Shown: positions 54,749 through 64,000 of the stretch, in pieces
Numbering within the stretch: the first letter of the stretch is position 1
Layout: each line of letters opens with the position of its first letter
Assembly: GCA_019059635.1 (NCBI GenBank)
Contig: JAGVRJ010000002.1
Span: 2,914,001-2,978,000, forward strand
Direction of reading: 5' to 3'
DNA length: 64,000 nucleotides
DNA from: Proales similis
Lineage: Eukaryota; Rotifera; Eurotatoria; Ploima; Proalidae
Notes under the pieces: model-generated
Databases searched by the model: none
What the model was told of the DNA's origin: nothing
What the model saw: only the letters and a program-made list of their open reading frames with translations
Program-made: the position numbers and the translations under genes

Positions 54749-57700
54749 ATGAGTAAGCATGAGCCAAACGGGCTGAGCGAACAAGGCACCTGGATACCGC
54801 CGAACGATCGCGAACTCATCATGCGAGCCAAGTAAGGCGAACGACAACTCAAGAGCAGAGAGCGGCTTGATAATCGATTTTTGTAGGCTAAAAACTGGCT
54901 GGTCCTCGCGCGGCAACACCAACAGTAATATAACGAACACTAACGCTACTAACACTAACGACGCAAATCCGCCTCAATCCGCTTCTAAATACGAGCACAT
55001 TTCTAAAGAAGAGAACATGATAACCGACGCCGAATATCAAGAGATTGAGCAAGTGATGCAGCGGGCATCGCAGATCGAGTACAAAGAGCTCGAGCGAATC
55101 GAGTAGGCGCTTCTAGTCAACAGAAATCACTCATCCACTGGGACATTGTCCTTTTCTCTCTCTTTCTCTCAGGAAACTCTTTCAACGCTACAAGTCGATG
55201 AACAGGCCTCAAGGAAACGGACTGACAAGCTGCTACATATGCAACAGTCACTTTGGTCTCTTGGGCGCCTCGCCTCACATTTGCACAAATTGCCTCAAAG
55301 TATGGATCCTCTGGTTCCTTGTTAAATTGCTTTGCGCGGGTCTAATCGCAATCTACAGAATGTCTGCGGCACTTGTTCAGTCGACTGCCTGTCGATTTCA
55401 AGACACAACGCCGTCTGGCTGTGTCGCATCTGCGCCGAGTATAGAGACGTGAGTAAAACGCTCGCAAAATTGGCTACGCGGCCACCTCATTTTGGATTGC
55501 GGTCGATTTCAGCTGCTGAAAAAATCCGGCGCTTGGTTCAATAACCGGTTGCCAACAGTGGGCGGTGACCAGACCAGACCAAGTATAATTGAATCGCCCT
55601 CGGTTCGAATTCAAAAGCAGACACGAAACCTCACACAAGCGAACGAGTCTAATCGGCTGCTGCCGTCTGCTGGCCATCAAAATGAGAACAACAAATGTAA
55701 CCAATTAGGTGATTTGTTGAGCACACAATGTTGAATTGATTGTATGCTATGTAGTCGGCGGCGAGCAAAAACGCGAGCTGTTCAACTCGTCGATTTCATT
55801 CGAAAGCGAAGAGGACGACTCGCGTAACCGCTCGGTCGCTTCAACTGAAGCGGTCCATGCCAACAACGAAGAGATGGACGAAGAGTTCGGACGAACTTCG
55901 GACGACAAATCTGACTCAAACTCGTTCAGCGAGCAAAAGCATTCTACAAAAATGTTTGAAAAAGGTATTTAAGCGGCGCTATTCTACTCTGTCGCTCAAT
56001 TAAACGAACGAATTAAGACGAGGCGAATGTGAACTTTGAAGCGGAAAACAAGCGAATGTATGAGCAAATAGCAGCGTCGCGTTGTGTTGCTCCGAATCTC
56101 AGCGACGCGTCGACTCTCAATCCGAACAAAACTCCTCTGAGCATCATTCCAAACTCACATCCGTACGAGAGCGCCTCGAGCAGTTCCATATCAAATATTT
56201 CAACCGCGTTCAAGCAGTACATGCCATCCAAGTCTGGCGGAGGTAGGTGCCACTTTGCCCGGTCCCTATAGGCTGCAGCTAATTATCCGTCCTCAAGCTC
56301 TGGGATACCTTCAGTTCTCGGTCGAATATGTCGAGTCGCTAATGCAGCTCAAAATTCATCTATTAAGTGCCACCTCTCTGCCGTCCAAAGACTCGAACGG
56401 ATTCTCCGATCCGTACGTTAAACTGCACCTACTGCCCGGTATTGCCAAGGTAACTGCCGAGCCGCTCTGCGAACTTGGCCCAATTTGCACATTTCGGTTC
56501 TAATCAAATAAAAAAAAAAAACAAGGCCACCAAGCTGCGCAGCAAGACCGTCTATAAAAACTTGAACCCCAAATTCGACGAGTACTTTCACTATGACGGA
56601 GTGACAAGACAAGATTTGGACGCCAAAACTCTGAGGTAGGCGAAGCCTCAACTCTGCTAGAGCTCGTGTTTAAACCCGCGGCCAAAAAAAGGCTCACTGT
56701 GTTGGACGAAGACAAGTTCGGCTTTGATTACATTGGCGAATACCGCTTGCCGCTCAAGACCCTGATCCGAAGCGAAGTGAATCATTTTAATGTTGCGCTC
56801 GAGGAGAAACAAGAGGTAAGTTGCCGGTGGCGCCGATCGAATCGATCAATCTAGTTTGCGCATTCATTCTCTTTCGTCATCGTTCATCAACGCTCTTGCT
56901 CATCGTCAATGTCGATTAAATTGCTTCAGAAGCGCAAGCTCGGCTGCGTAAGTGAGGAAGAGCGAGTTGATGAATAATTTGCATGTTTTGCGGCTATAAA
57001 CCCTGCTCGAGCCGAACTGACGCAACCGATGACGTTGATGATGATGCTGATCGTCGGCTCTTAATTTGCTTCAATCGCAAAATCCTTACTAACAACCGAA
57101 TGACCTTGTTTTTCAGCTCGGCGATGAATCTGACACTCGTTTCCGCGGCAAGATTAACTTTGCGCTAAAATATTCAAAGAGCACAAACTGCTTGTATGTG
57201 AAAATTAACCGCTGCATCCAGCTCTTGCCCATGGACAATGGGAAATCGTCCGATCCGTTTGTTCAAATGTAAATTTCGTTTTAATTGCTTTGAATGAGGC
57301 CTGGGCTGACTTTTGGTTGAGGCAGCGATTGCACGTCGCTTTCTTGACAGTTGATTTCACTCATCTGAATGTATATTCGTTTTGTTTTTCAGAGCACTTG
57401 TGCCTTGTTCCAAAGAATTTAAGCATCGTTTCAAGACATCGACCAAATGGAAGACACTCGACCCAGAGTTCAATGAAGTGAGTGGACACGCTCACTTGTG
57501 ATTTCACCCATTTCCGAACTAAACTCTCTTCGTCTTCAAAGGAGTTCAAGATGACAAATGTGGACCTCAAATCACTATTGACCAAGTCCATCGAAGTGAC
57601 TGTTTGGGATAAGGACTTGGGAAAGAACGACTTCATTGGCGCCGTCTATCTCAGTCAAATGCGTCAGGGCGATGAATTGAAGCACTTTTTCACAATGGTC

Positions 57701-57781
57701 AAAAACCCGGAAATCTACCACGAGCATTGGCACAATCTTCAAGACAAAGAGCTCGACATCAGCGAGAACATTTCTTTCTAG
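54749..57781 (+). CDS. RPH3A: Rabphilin-3A-like synaptic vesicle protein
   Basis: Fourteen exons (54749-54831, 54887-55102, 55173-55299, 55359-55448, 55513-55696, 55755-55964, 56018-56242, 56298-56449, 56526-56635, 56692-56815, 56930-56947, 57117-57268, 57393-57477, 57542-57781) give about 671 residues. An N-terminal Rab-binding domain has the helix ITDAEYQEIEQVMQRASQIE, a zinc finger from CYICNSHFG to WLCRICAEYRD, and the diagnostic SGAWF. A Ser/Asn-rich linker follows, then C2A (NGFSDPYVKLHLLPG, LTVLDEDKFGFDYIGEYRLP) and C2B (PMDNGKSSDPFVQI, EVTVWDKDLGKNDFIGAVYL, ending W.NLQDKE). Most calcium-binding Asp residues are kept in both C2 domains. Rabphilin binds Rab3/Rab27 and SNAP-25 in exocytosis. 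The 18-nt exon 11 (KRKLGC) joins C2A and C2B. AATAAA near 58022. Confidence 0.92.
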
Positions 57782-58289
57782 TCGATCTGTCTGTCTGGCA
57801 AATACAAAGCAAATACAAAACTGAATAATTGTAAAAAAAAAACAATAACCGGCAATAACGACAATTATTAGACTTGCAGACTTGAAGATAGCGGCAACAA
57901 GCTGCCGACAATCTAGCATTTTCTATATCCACCCGGATGGCAGTCATCGCAATTAATTCAATTTTTTGAGAAAAATTTTTCTAATCTCCTTTGCGCGACA
58001 TGAATGAGAATTGTCTTCCACGAAATAAATTATTCGATCAAAGCACGCGTTTGACTAGATTTTTTAACGTCTCGTAATTTTTTGCAAACTCGTCATGTTT
58101 ATTCAAGTCTAAGAGAGTTCTATAAGCGACACTTGATTCTAATTTAGCATGAAAAAGAAGCATATGAATGAATTTCTATTCACTTGCTCTAGCTACAAGC
58201 GTTCTGCAAGAGAAATCGAGTAAAGAGAGAAGAAAAGTCGAGGCATCGCAGGTTCCAGTCCTTGCCAAGATTCAAAGCAGTCAAGCCGG
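57782..58289. other. Convergent spacer between rabphilin and the EF-hand gene
   Basis: Facing 3' UTRs, with a plus-strand AATAAA near 58022. No gene seen. Confidence 0.5.
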
Positions 58290-59010
58290 CTAGTTGACTA
58301 GAGGACCGAAAAATAGACCAGAAGCCTCGTCCTCTGCGCTCGTGGTGAAAAAGTTGAGGCCAAATGAGGTGAACTCTGTGAACAAAGAGAATTTGAGATG
58401 AGAAAATTGAACTTTTAAATTTGAGTAATTTATGTGCAAACCGTCTTTGTTCAGCTCGCCGTCTTTGTTTAGGTCCATGGCGTCGAACACACTGTGGTGC
58501 ACCGAAGTGTCAATAATATTCAGGCTTTTGAAGTAATTGCCGAATTCGCTTTTCGATACGCTGCCGTCCTTGTCGCTGTCGATCGCCTCAAACACAAGCG
58601 GCAGGGTTTTTTTCAACGCTGCGATTCGTTCCTGATCATTCTGGGACTAAAACAAGAGAATTAGAAAGGCGCGACCACGGTCAAAGTCGAGTTAATTGAC
58701 CTTTTTGAAATGAATTGCGAGCTCATCGCAAGTTACGTGTCCGTCGTTGTTCACATCAGCGGGCGCAAAGTACGCATTCCACAGCGACTTGACGTTTTCT
58801 CGCAAGGCCCCCTTTTGCTGCTCATTCATGTTTCCTAAATCAACAATTTGGTGACTAGACAGCTAGCGATGTACTAGAAAAGCTTGCTTTACCGAATGCA
58901 ATCAGCCTATTGGCCCATGTCTCAAAATCGCTCTCCTCAATCGTTCCGTTCTGGTCCGAGTCGAAACGTTGAAAGAGTGTGCGAACCTTGCGTTCGAAAA
59001 AGCTGCTCAT
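58290..59010 (-). CDS. Sarcoplasmic-type calcium-binding protein with four EF-hands
   Basis: Minus-strand gene of several short exons starting at ATG 59010 (MSSFFERKVRTLFQRF) and ending at stop 58290-58292. Four EF-hand loops are visible: DSDQNGTIEESDF, ADVNNDGHVTCDEL, DSDKDGSVSKSEF and DLNKDGELNKDGEF. Loops 1, 3 and 4 follow the canonical D.D.(N/D)G.(I/V/L)...(E/D) pattern; loop 2 begins with Ala in my reading, taking the Asp at the next position. The total is near 190 residues, as in invertebrate sarcoplasmic calcium-binding proteins and calexcitins, which buffer Ca2+ in muscle or neurons. The exon joins at about 58440 and 58700-58650 preserve the EF-hands. Confidence 0.82.
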
Positions 59011-60505
59011 CGTGCGCTGGAGTTCTAGGATCTGATTTGTTGACTTTTTTTTATAATGCGACGACAGAACTCGTTTCTAAACTGAAAGCATCCCGCGCAA
59101 ATAAGTTGCAGAGATGAAGAAATGGCTCGAGATGTAATCAGAGCAAATTAAATCGGCTTGTTTCGTCAAGCGTCAACAAAAAGTGATCGAGCTGCCAGAC
59201 AGATCCAGTTCACCAAGCATCTAGTCTCAAAGCTCAAGAGTCTAGCGAGCAAGGCGGAAGCAATCTATTTATAACTGTTTAATCGGCTCATTTGATAATT
59301 CTCATAACTTGGCATGATTTATAGCCAAAATCTTTGGCCAACAAACTCAAAATCGTGCCTACGCTCTCACACAAACACACACACACGGAGAAGGAGCTAC
59401 ATAAATATGAAAAGCATGCGACGATCAAGCACTCCACGCACAGCGAGCGCCAGCATTTCGGTAAAAGGTGAACTGTGCGTTAGAGAGATTTTTTCCTCAT
59501 TGTAGCGCGTTATTGAACGTGTGCTGTTGGAAGCGTTCTATTTAAAGTGATCCGCGAGATTCCTGCCTGCCTGGCATCTCGCGACGAGTAGACGGATCAA
59601 GCGATCGATGACATTTTGCATCTTGGGAATCGCAAACGATTTGAGTTTTATTGTTCAAAGCAGCACGATCGGCCCATACACTCCTTGGCGATTAATAGCT
59701 CCCATGCCTTGGTTATTTGCCGCACTTCCGCTCGCATCCTTTATTCCCCTCTTGGTTCGATTGTGTGCTTATGGGGCAAATATCATCGGTTTATTAAGAA
59801 TCGTTTTATTGCCGAGACTTGTTTCGATCGGAAACTCTTGCCATGTCGTTTCAAATTCGAGCCAGACGACGCTCCGCTGTCATAATATTAATGAATATTT
59901 TCACTCGCAAGCAAGACCGCTGCTTTTCTTTTTCGCTTGTCAAATAATAGTTTAATCTAAGTGGAGCGTAGCGTCAAGGCTCAACTTGGCCACCGTGTCT
60001 TACCGTAGTTTGCGATCGCATTCGCTTCCGCAATCAAAATTAAAAAATACATAAGCTCATTTGATTGGCAAGAGCCCATTGAGAATAAAGCAAAATTTTC
60101 CCAAATCAAAATCGTTAATTAAAACCGAGGCAGCAGCAGCAGCCCACGAGCTGATGCTTGTGGGCCAACTAGAAACGGCTTGTATCGGCTCAATATTTGC
60201 CAGGTCTAATTAAATGTCCCAAGTGGCGCAACTTAATTGATGCTTTGATTCGAAGCTTAGTCGAGAGAAAATCGGCCAAGCTTAATAAACGCCCGAGTTG
60301 GGTAAATTTTGCGATGGCGTGGGACAAAATCTCCAATTCTGAACTCGTTTTCTCTTCATGTTCACAAATTTAAAGGCAAAAATGCCGACTATTTCTCTCT
60401 TTCTTTGAAGAATTTTTTATTAATTTTTTTAGTCTCGTAAAATAAATGGGTGCAAGTCGATCGAGAAGTTCTAAATCTAAAAGATCAGCGTGAAATGAAA
60501 TCACG
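59011..60505. other. 1.5 kb intergenic region, no gene seen
   Basis: Promoter side of the EF-hand gene and 3' UTR side of MIC60. It has a CA-rich stretch near 59366-59386 and TTTATT near 60413 (minus-strand AATAAA, about 90 bp after the MIC60 stop). A 115-codon plus-strand ORF at 59608-59955 is hydrophobic but matches nothing recognised and was not called. Confidence 0.45.
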
Positions 60506-63282
60506 CTATTTCACTTTGGTGCCTATGTAAACGCTGGCGATGTAATTGCTTAAGATTGCGCAGGCTTGCTTAATCTCGAGCAGCGCAGTGGCCTCTCGAA
60601 TCCAGTCCTTTGCGAGTCGATGCGGCTCGCCCTGCAACTGGCTCATGAGCCTGATGGCCATCTCTAAATTGCCGTTTTCAACATAGTACTGACTGTAGTC
60701 CAATATGCTGAACGCGTTCAAACTAGTCTGCTCGTCAATGAGAAGTGCTTCGTCTTTGGGATCAAGCTTGCTCTTGTCTACTCGAGTGTGGATAATGAAA
60801 AACGACTGAACGTAAGAGACAAAGTATTTGAACAGCGAGCCGCCTCGCTCGTCAATAAGAGCCACTCGGTCGCAGATTTTCTTTAGATTTTGAAATCGTT
60901 CTTTGATATCTGGCTGCGACCAGACACCTCGCTGCACCAGCTCATGGGGGATCGTGTTGACTATGAGTTGAACAAATTCGTTGTCAGGCGCGGACTGCTT
61001 GATTTTCTCAATATTCGTTCTGATGTCAATGAGCTCGCTCTTTCCGTCGGACACTTCGGCCGCACGGCTGCTCAATGCCGCGTTCAAGCTCTGAATGGCC
61101 AGCCAGAGTTGTCTTGCATTGTTCGCTTGCAGTTCCAGATTTGCTCGATCTATATTCACCAAAAACAATCAAAAAACACAGTTACTTGAAAGGTCAAATC
61201 AAGTCGCTTGCCATTCAACGCTTTCTCGAGTCCCTTGGCTCGGCCGTATGCTGAAGCGACCTTGTTAAAGAACTCTTGACGAATCTTCTCTCTTTCCTGG
61301 ACAAGAGTTCTGAGCGCATTGTCAATTAGGCTTAGTTCGGATGAGCGAAAACAAGCTTCTCTTACTTGTCGAACGCAGCATTTAGCTCATCGTGCTGGAT
61401 TTTGAGCATTTGCGCCAAATGGTTGTTGTGAGCGGCCGCTTGTCGTGCCAGCTCCTTCTTCAGCTCTTCGTTTGCACGTGCTCGCTCCTTTTCCAGCTTG
61501 AAAATGGATTTTAATTTTAGTTCATACGAGGCCAGCAGCATTTGGATTAAAATTTACAATTTTCTCCTTTTCGATCTCAAACTCTCTGATGTTGAGATCC
61601 CGAAGTTTAGCTTCCATCTGCTTGAACAGCTCGACTGTTTGCTTGTGCTGGTCGTCAAGTGCCGCTTGAATCTGCTTATTCTGATTCAGCTGGAAGTTTT
61701 CGAGCTGCTTTTGCAATTGCAGAACTCGCTTGTGCGCGTGAATAAGCAAACTGTTCAGCTCGTCGTTGGAAAGCTCTTCCGCTAAACAGAACGTTAGCTC
61801 TGAATGAACAAATGAATAAAAAATCTAAATGGCACTACTCGAAGAGCTTTTGGCCGGAGATATGCCCTCTGGCTGCAAGGCTTGCATTTCTTTAAGGAAC
61901 TGCGCTCTAGCCTGCTTTTGGTCAGTCGTGTAGTTTCTCAGCACATTCGCGTGCATTATCGCTTCCTCGAGCTGTTCGAAACCAATAAGACGATTCTGTG
62001 GAGTCCAGATCGACCGGGAAATTCAGACTTGCCTTGGCTTGCTCAAACTGAAGTTGTCTAAACTCGGCCAGAAGATTCTCTTGCACTTCGCGAGTGTTTC
62101 TCACGTTGCCCGTAGACGGATTCGATTTTATGTCGCGCAGCAAGTTGTCCAATTCATCGATCACTTTTCTACAACAATTTTGTGCTCAATTTCGACATTT
62201 GTCGAAAATCGGCGATCAAGCTAGATCGATACGAACCGAGCAATTGAAAACTTTTCCTTTGCTTGGGCCACGTCATTCGCTTGAACGTCGAACGCGTCGG
62301 TCATTTGACGCCAATGGACCTCCTTTGACTCGGGATTGGCATTTTCATCAAGCGCCCTTCTCAGCGCGGCCCGGTACTTGTTCAGACTTTCGATGGCCAC
62401 GTACGAGTTGTTTAGGGCTTCGGACACTTTCAGCTTGACGTCTAGTGCCAGAGATTGAAGCTTATGCTGAAGGGCTTTGGCAACGTTTGAAAGAAGCGCA
62501 CAAAATTGAGTTGATCTCTATTCAATCTTCACCTTCAGAAGCAGCTTCTTCCTTTAAGCTATGCTCTTTCATGGTGGCTCGCCAGTCTGTTTCCACTGCG
62601 GGCTTGTCGACAGCCACAGTTTCTTTGGGCTGGGCTTGACTCTTGGGCGCCTCTGGCTGTCGAACAGGTTCGCTCGGTTTGGCTGCCGGTTTCTCAATTG
62701 GCGCCGCCGCCACCACCGGTTTACTCTCAACAATTGGTCGGAGCTTGGATTCTGGCGCTCTGGGTCAAGTTAATGAGAATTTGATGCCGTTCTCGCTTCA
62801 GATCAGATTGGATTTGAGTTACTTGGGCTTGACTTCGCTCTTTGGCGCTTGAATGGCGGGACTATTTGAGCCGTTGAGAATTGAGTCCAAGTACTCGAGG
62901 AGCGGGCGAGACTGAGGAACAGATGATTCGAACTGCTTTCGGGCATCAGGATTCAAGGTCACAAATCCGAGGCCAAGAGTGAAACCGGTCACAGCGAGCA
63001 AGGCCATTTTGAAGCCGCGTCCGCCTCCTCCTCGTCCCCCTTGGTAAGAACCGGTCGGACTGGCATTTTGAGTCCCTGCTTGGGCCGGAGAGTCGAACAA
63101 AACGCGACTCGCGCTCAACGATCGAATCGCAAATGACGCATTCTGTTCAAGTGATTAATTGAATTGACCGAGCGCTTTGCGCTTTCAAAAGTCGAACAAG
63201 TTCTTACATTTACTTGGAAGGCGAGTAATTTGCGAGAGCTGGTTGCACGGAAACTTGAGACAAGCATCCACTTCAGAGTCAT
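60506..63282 (-). CDS. IMMT: MICOS subunit MIC60 (mitofilin/IMMT)
   Basis: A multi-exon minus-strand gene. It starts at 63282 with a mitochondrial presequence (MTLKWMLVSSFRATSSRKLL). A Gly/Arg-rich linker precedes a membrane helix (MALLAVTGFTLGLGFVTL, near 63005-62950). A Lys/Pro/Ala-rich region and a long coiled coil follow (exons around 62427-61520). The C-terminal mitofilin signature domain at 61168-60506 contains ARQLWLAIQSL, the FLVNIDRANLELQ segment and the final helices QGEPHRLAKDWIREATALLE. Stop is at 60506-60508. MIC60 organises crista junctions in the inner mitochondrial membrane. Exon limits in the middle were not individually fixed; the coiled-coil segments are all in exons of 100-250 nt separated by introns of about 50-80 nt. 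Confidence 0.9.
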
Positions 63283-64000
63283 TTTATTGTGGCCCTAAAT
63301 GAACCGCGTCAAATTTTCTTTAATTTAGCTTTTTTTGAGCGCCTGGTCAGCTATTCGCACATAAATAATTGGCCCCGAACGAGACAAACGAATGCGCAAG
63401 AAAACGCCAGCAAGCAAGTTGCATTGCGATCAGATCGACGCTTCAGCAAGGCTCGAATCAGCATTGCAAATATTTCTTCTATTTATCTCATATCTTCATG
63501 TAGCTAGTTTTCAATTTTCATTTTCAACTTTTTTTCTCTTCTTCCAACCCAAGAGAGAGAGTTTAAGAGGGTTCTGTGGTCAAAGTAGAATAAAGAAAAA
63601 AAAAGTTTGTTTTTTCTTCTCGGGCGATGGGAAACGCCAATTGTTTTGGGTTGATGTGAAAATATTTTCGGCCGTTTAAGGTCAAATGTGTGATATTCGA
63701 GAGTCTATTCAGAGTCGATATGCATTACGGCTTAAATTAGCTACCGTCAATTTAACTGGCTAATGATCGAACAGGCTTGAATTCGGACGAGAGCTCGTAG
63801 ACGTGCGACGACACTTTAAACAATTACTTTGAAATTACTAATTGAGTCGGGTCGACGACCGAGCAATATGATGATGCAGAGACCAGAAACACTGAGAGCC
63901 AGAGAGCGAGTAAAAGGGAGAAAGACCGAGCTAGAAGGAGAGGCAGAGCAATTTGAACTGATTGATAGCAGGGCCAGTTAATTGATGAAAGAACACTTAG
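63283..64000. other. Region upstream of MIC60 to the window edge, no gene seen
   Basis: Promoter side of MIC60 (minus). Contains pyrimidine tracts near 63500-63550 and purine-rich sequence near 63880-63950. ORFs are short and low-complexity. Confidence 0.5.

Noticed and set aside
59608-59955. 115-codon hydrophobic plus-strand ORF
   Set aside because: No recognisable family, no nearby poly(A) signal, and an overlapping ORF in another frame of similar length; likely chance.

Overview
This window is nuclear DNA from an animal with a compact genome. Genes are intron-rich, introns are mostly about 40-90 nt with GT-AG ends, AATAAA poly(A) signals follow many stop codons, and neighbouring genes are often separated by only a few hundred bases. 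The gene set (Hedgehog-type Hog domain, EGR zinc-finger factor, rabphilin, GPSM/LGN, ionotropic-glutamate-receptor-like channel, CEP350, IQCH, Artemis) is metazoan. Artemis and a true Hog module argue against flies and nematodes; a protostome, possibly a lophotrochozoan with a miniaturised genome, fits best, but this is inference. No transposon, CRISPR array, rRNA or convincing tRNA was seen. Intron boundaries were worked out by hand from reading-frame continuity and from alignments recalled from memory, so individual splice positions may be off by a base or belong to an alternative site.

Layout, left to right. 1-11.2 kb: end of a BICRA/GLTSCR1 chromatin subunit (+), Mediator subunit MED29 (-), and a 27-exon NUP188 nucleoporin gene (+). 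11.4-17.5 kb: a secreted M14 metallocarboxypeptidase (-) and the sperm/ciliary protein IQCH (-). 17.8-26.1 kb: the micropeptide SMIM30 (+), histone chaperone SPT2 (-) and centrosomal CEP350 (-). 26.8-34.8 kb: a BOD1/Shg1 protein (+), a secreted protein with an EGF array fused to a Hedgehog Hog autoprocessing domain (+), an EGR transcription factor (-) and mitochondrial ribosomal protein bL35m (+). 34.9-41.5 kb: a GRK4/5/6-type receptor kinase (-), a possible tiny gene (+), a coiled-coil protein (-), the ribosome-biogenesis factor C1orf131 (+) and the nuclease Artemis (+).

41.6-46.9 kb is the most unusual architecture. A SMYD3-like SET/MYND methyltransferase (-) appears to be split by a single intron of about 3.5 kb, and that intron contains a complete six-exon glutamate-receptor-like channel gene on the opposite strand. 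47.8-50.8 kb: ARL3 GTPase (+) and GPSM/LGN/Pins (-). A gene-free stretch of about 4 kb follows, then rabphilin-3A (+), a four-EF-hand sarcoplasmic-type calcium-binding protein (-) and MIC60/mitofilin (-), ending in 0.7 kb without a recognised gene.

The genes do not form one pathway. Several concern cilia and centrosomes (IQCH, CEP350, ARL3), spindle and polarity (GPSM, BOD1), neuronal signalling (rabphilin, the channel, GRK, EGR) and mitochondria (bL35m, MIC60). The best candidate for something undescribed is the EGF-Hog fusion at 28951-30728: a full-length Hog domain with no Hedge ligand domain, with EGF repeats in its place, and with a His at the position normally held by the cholesterol-transfer Asp.
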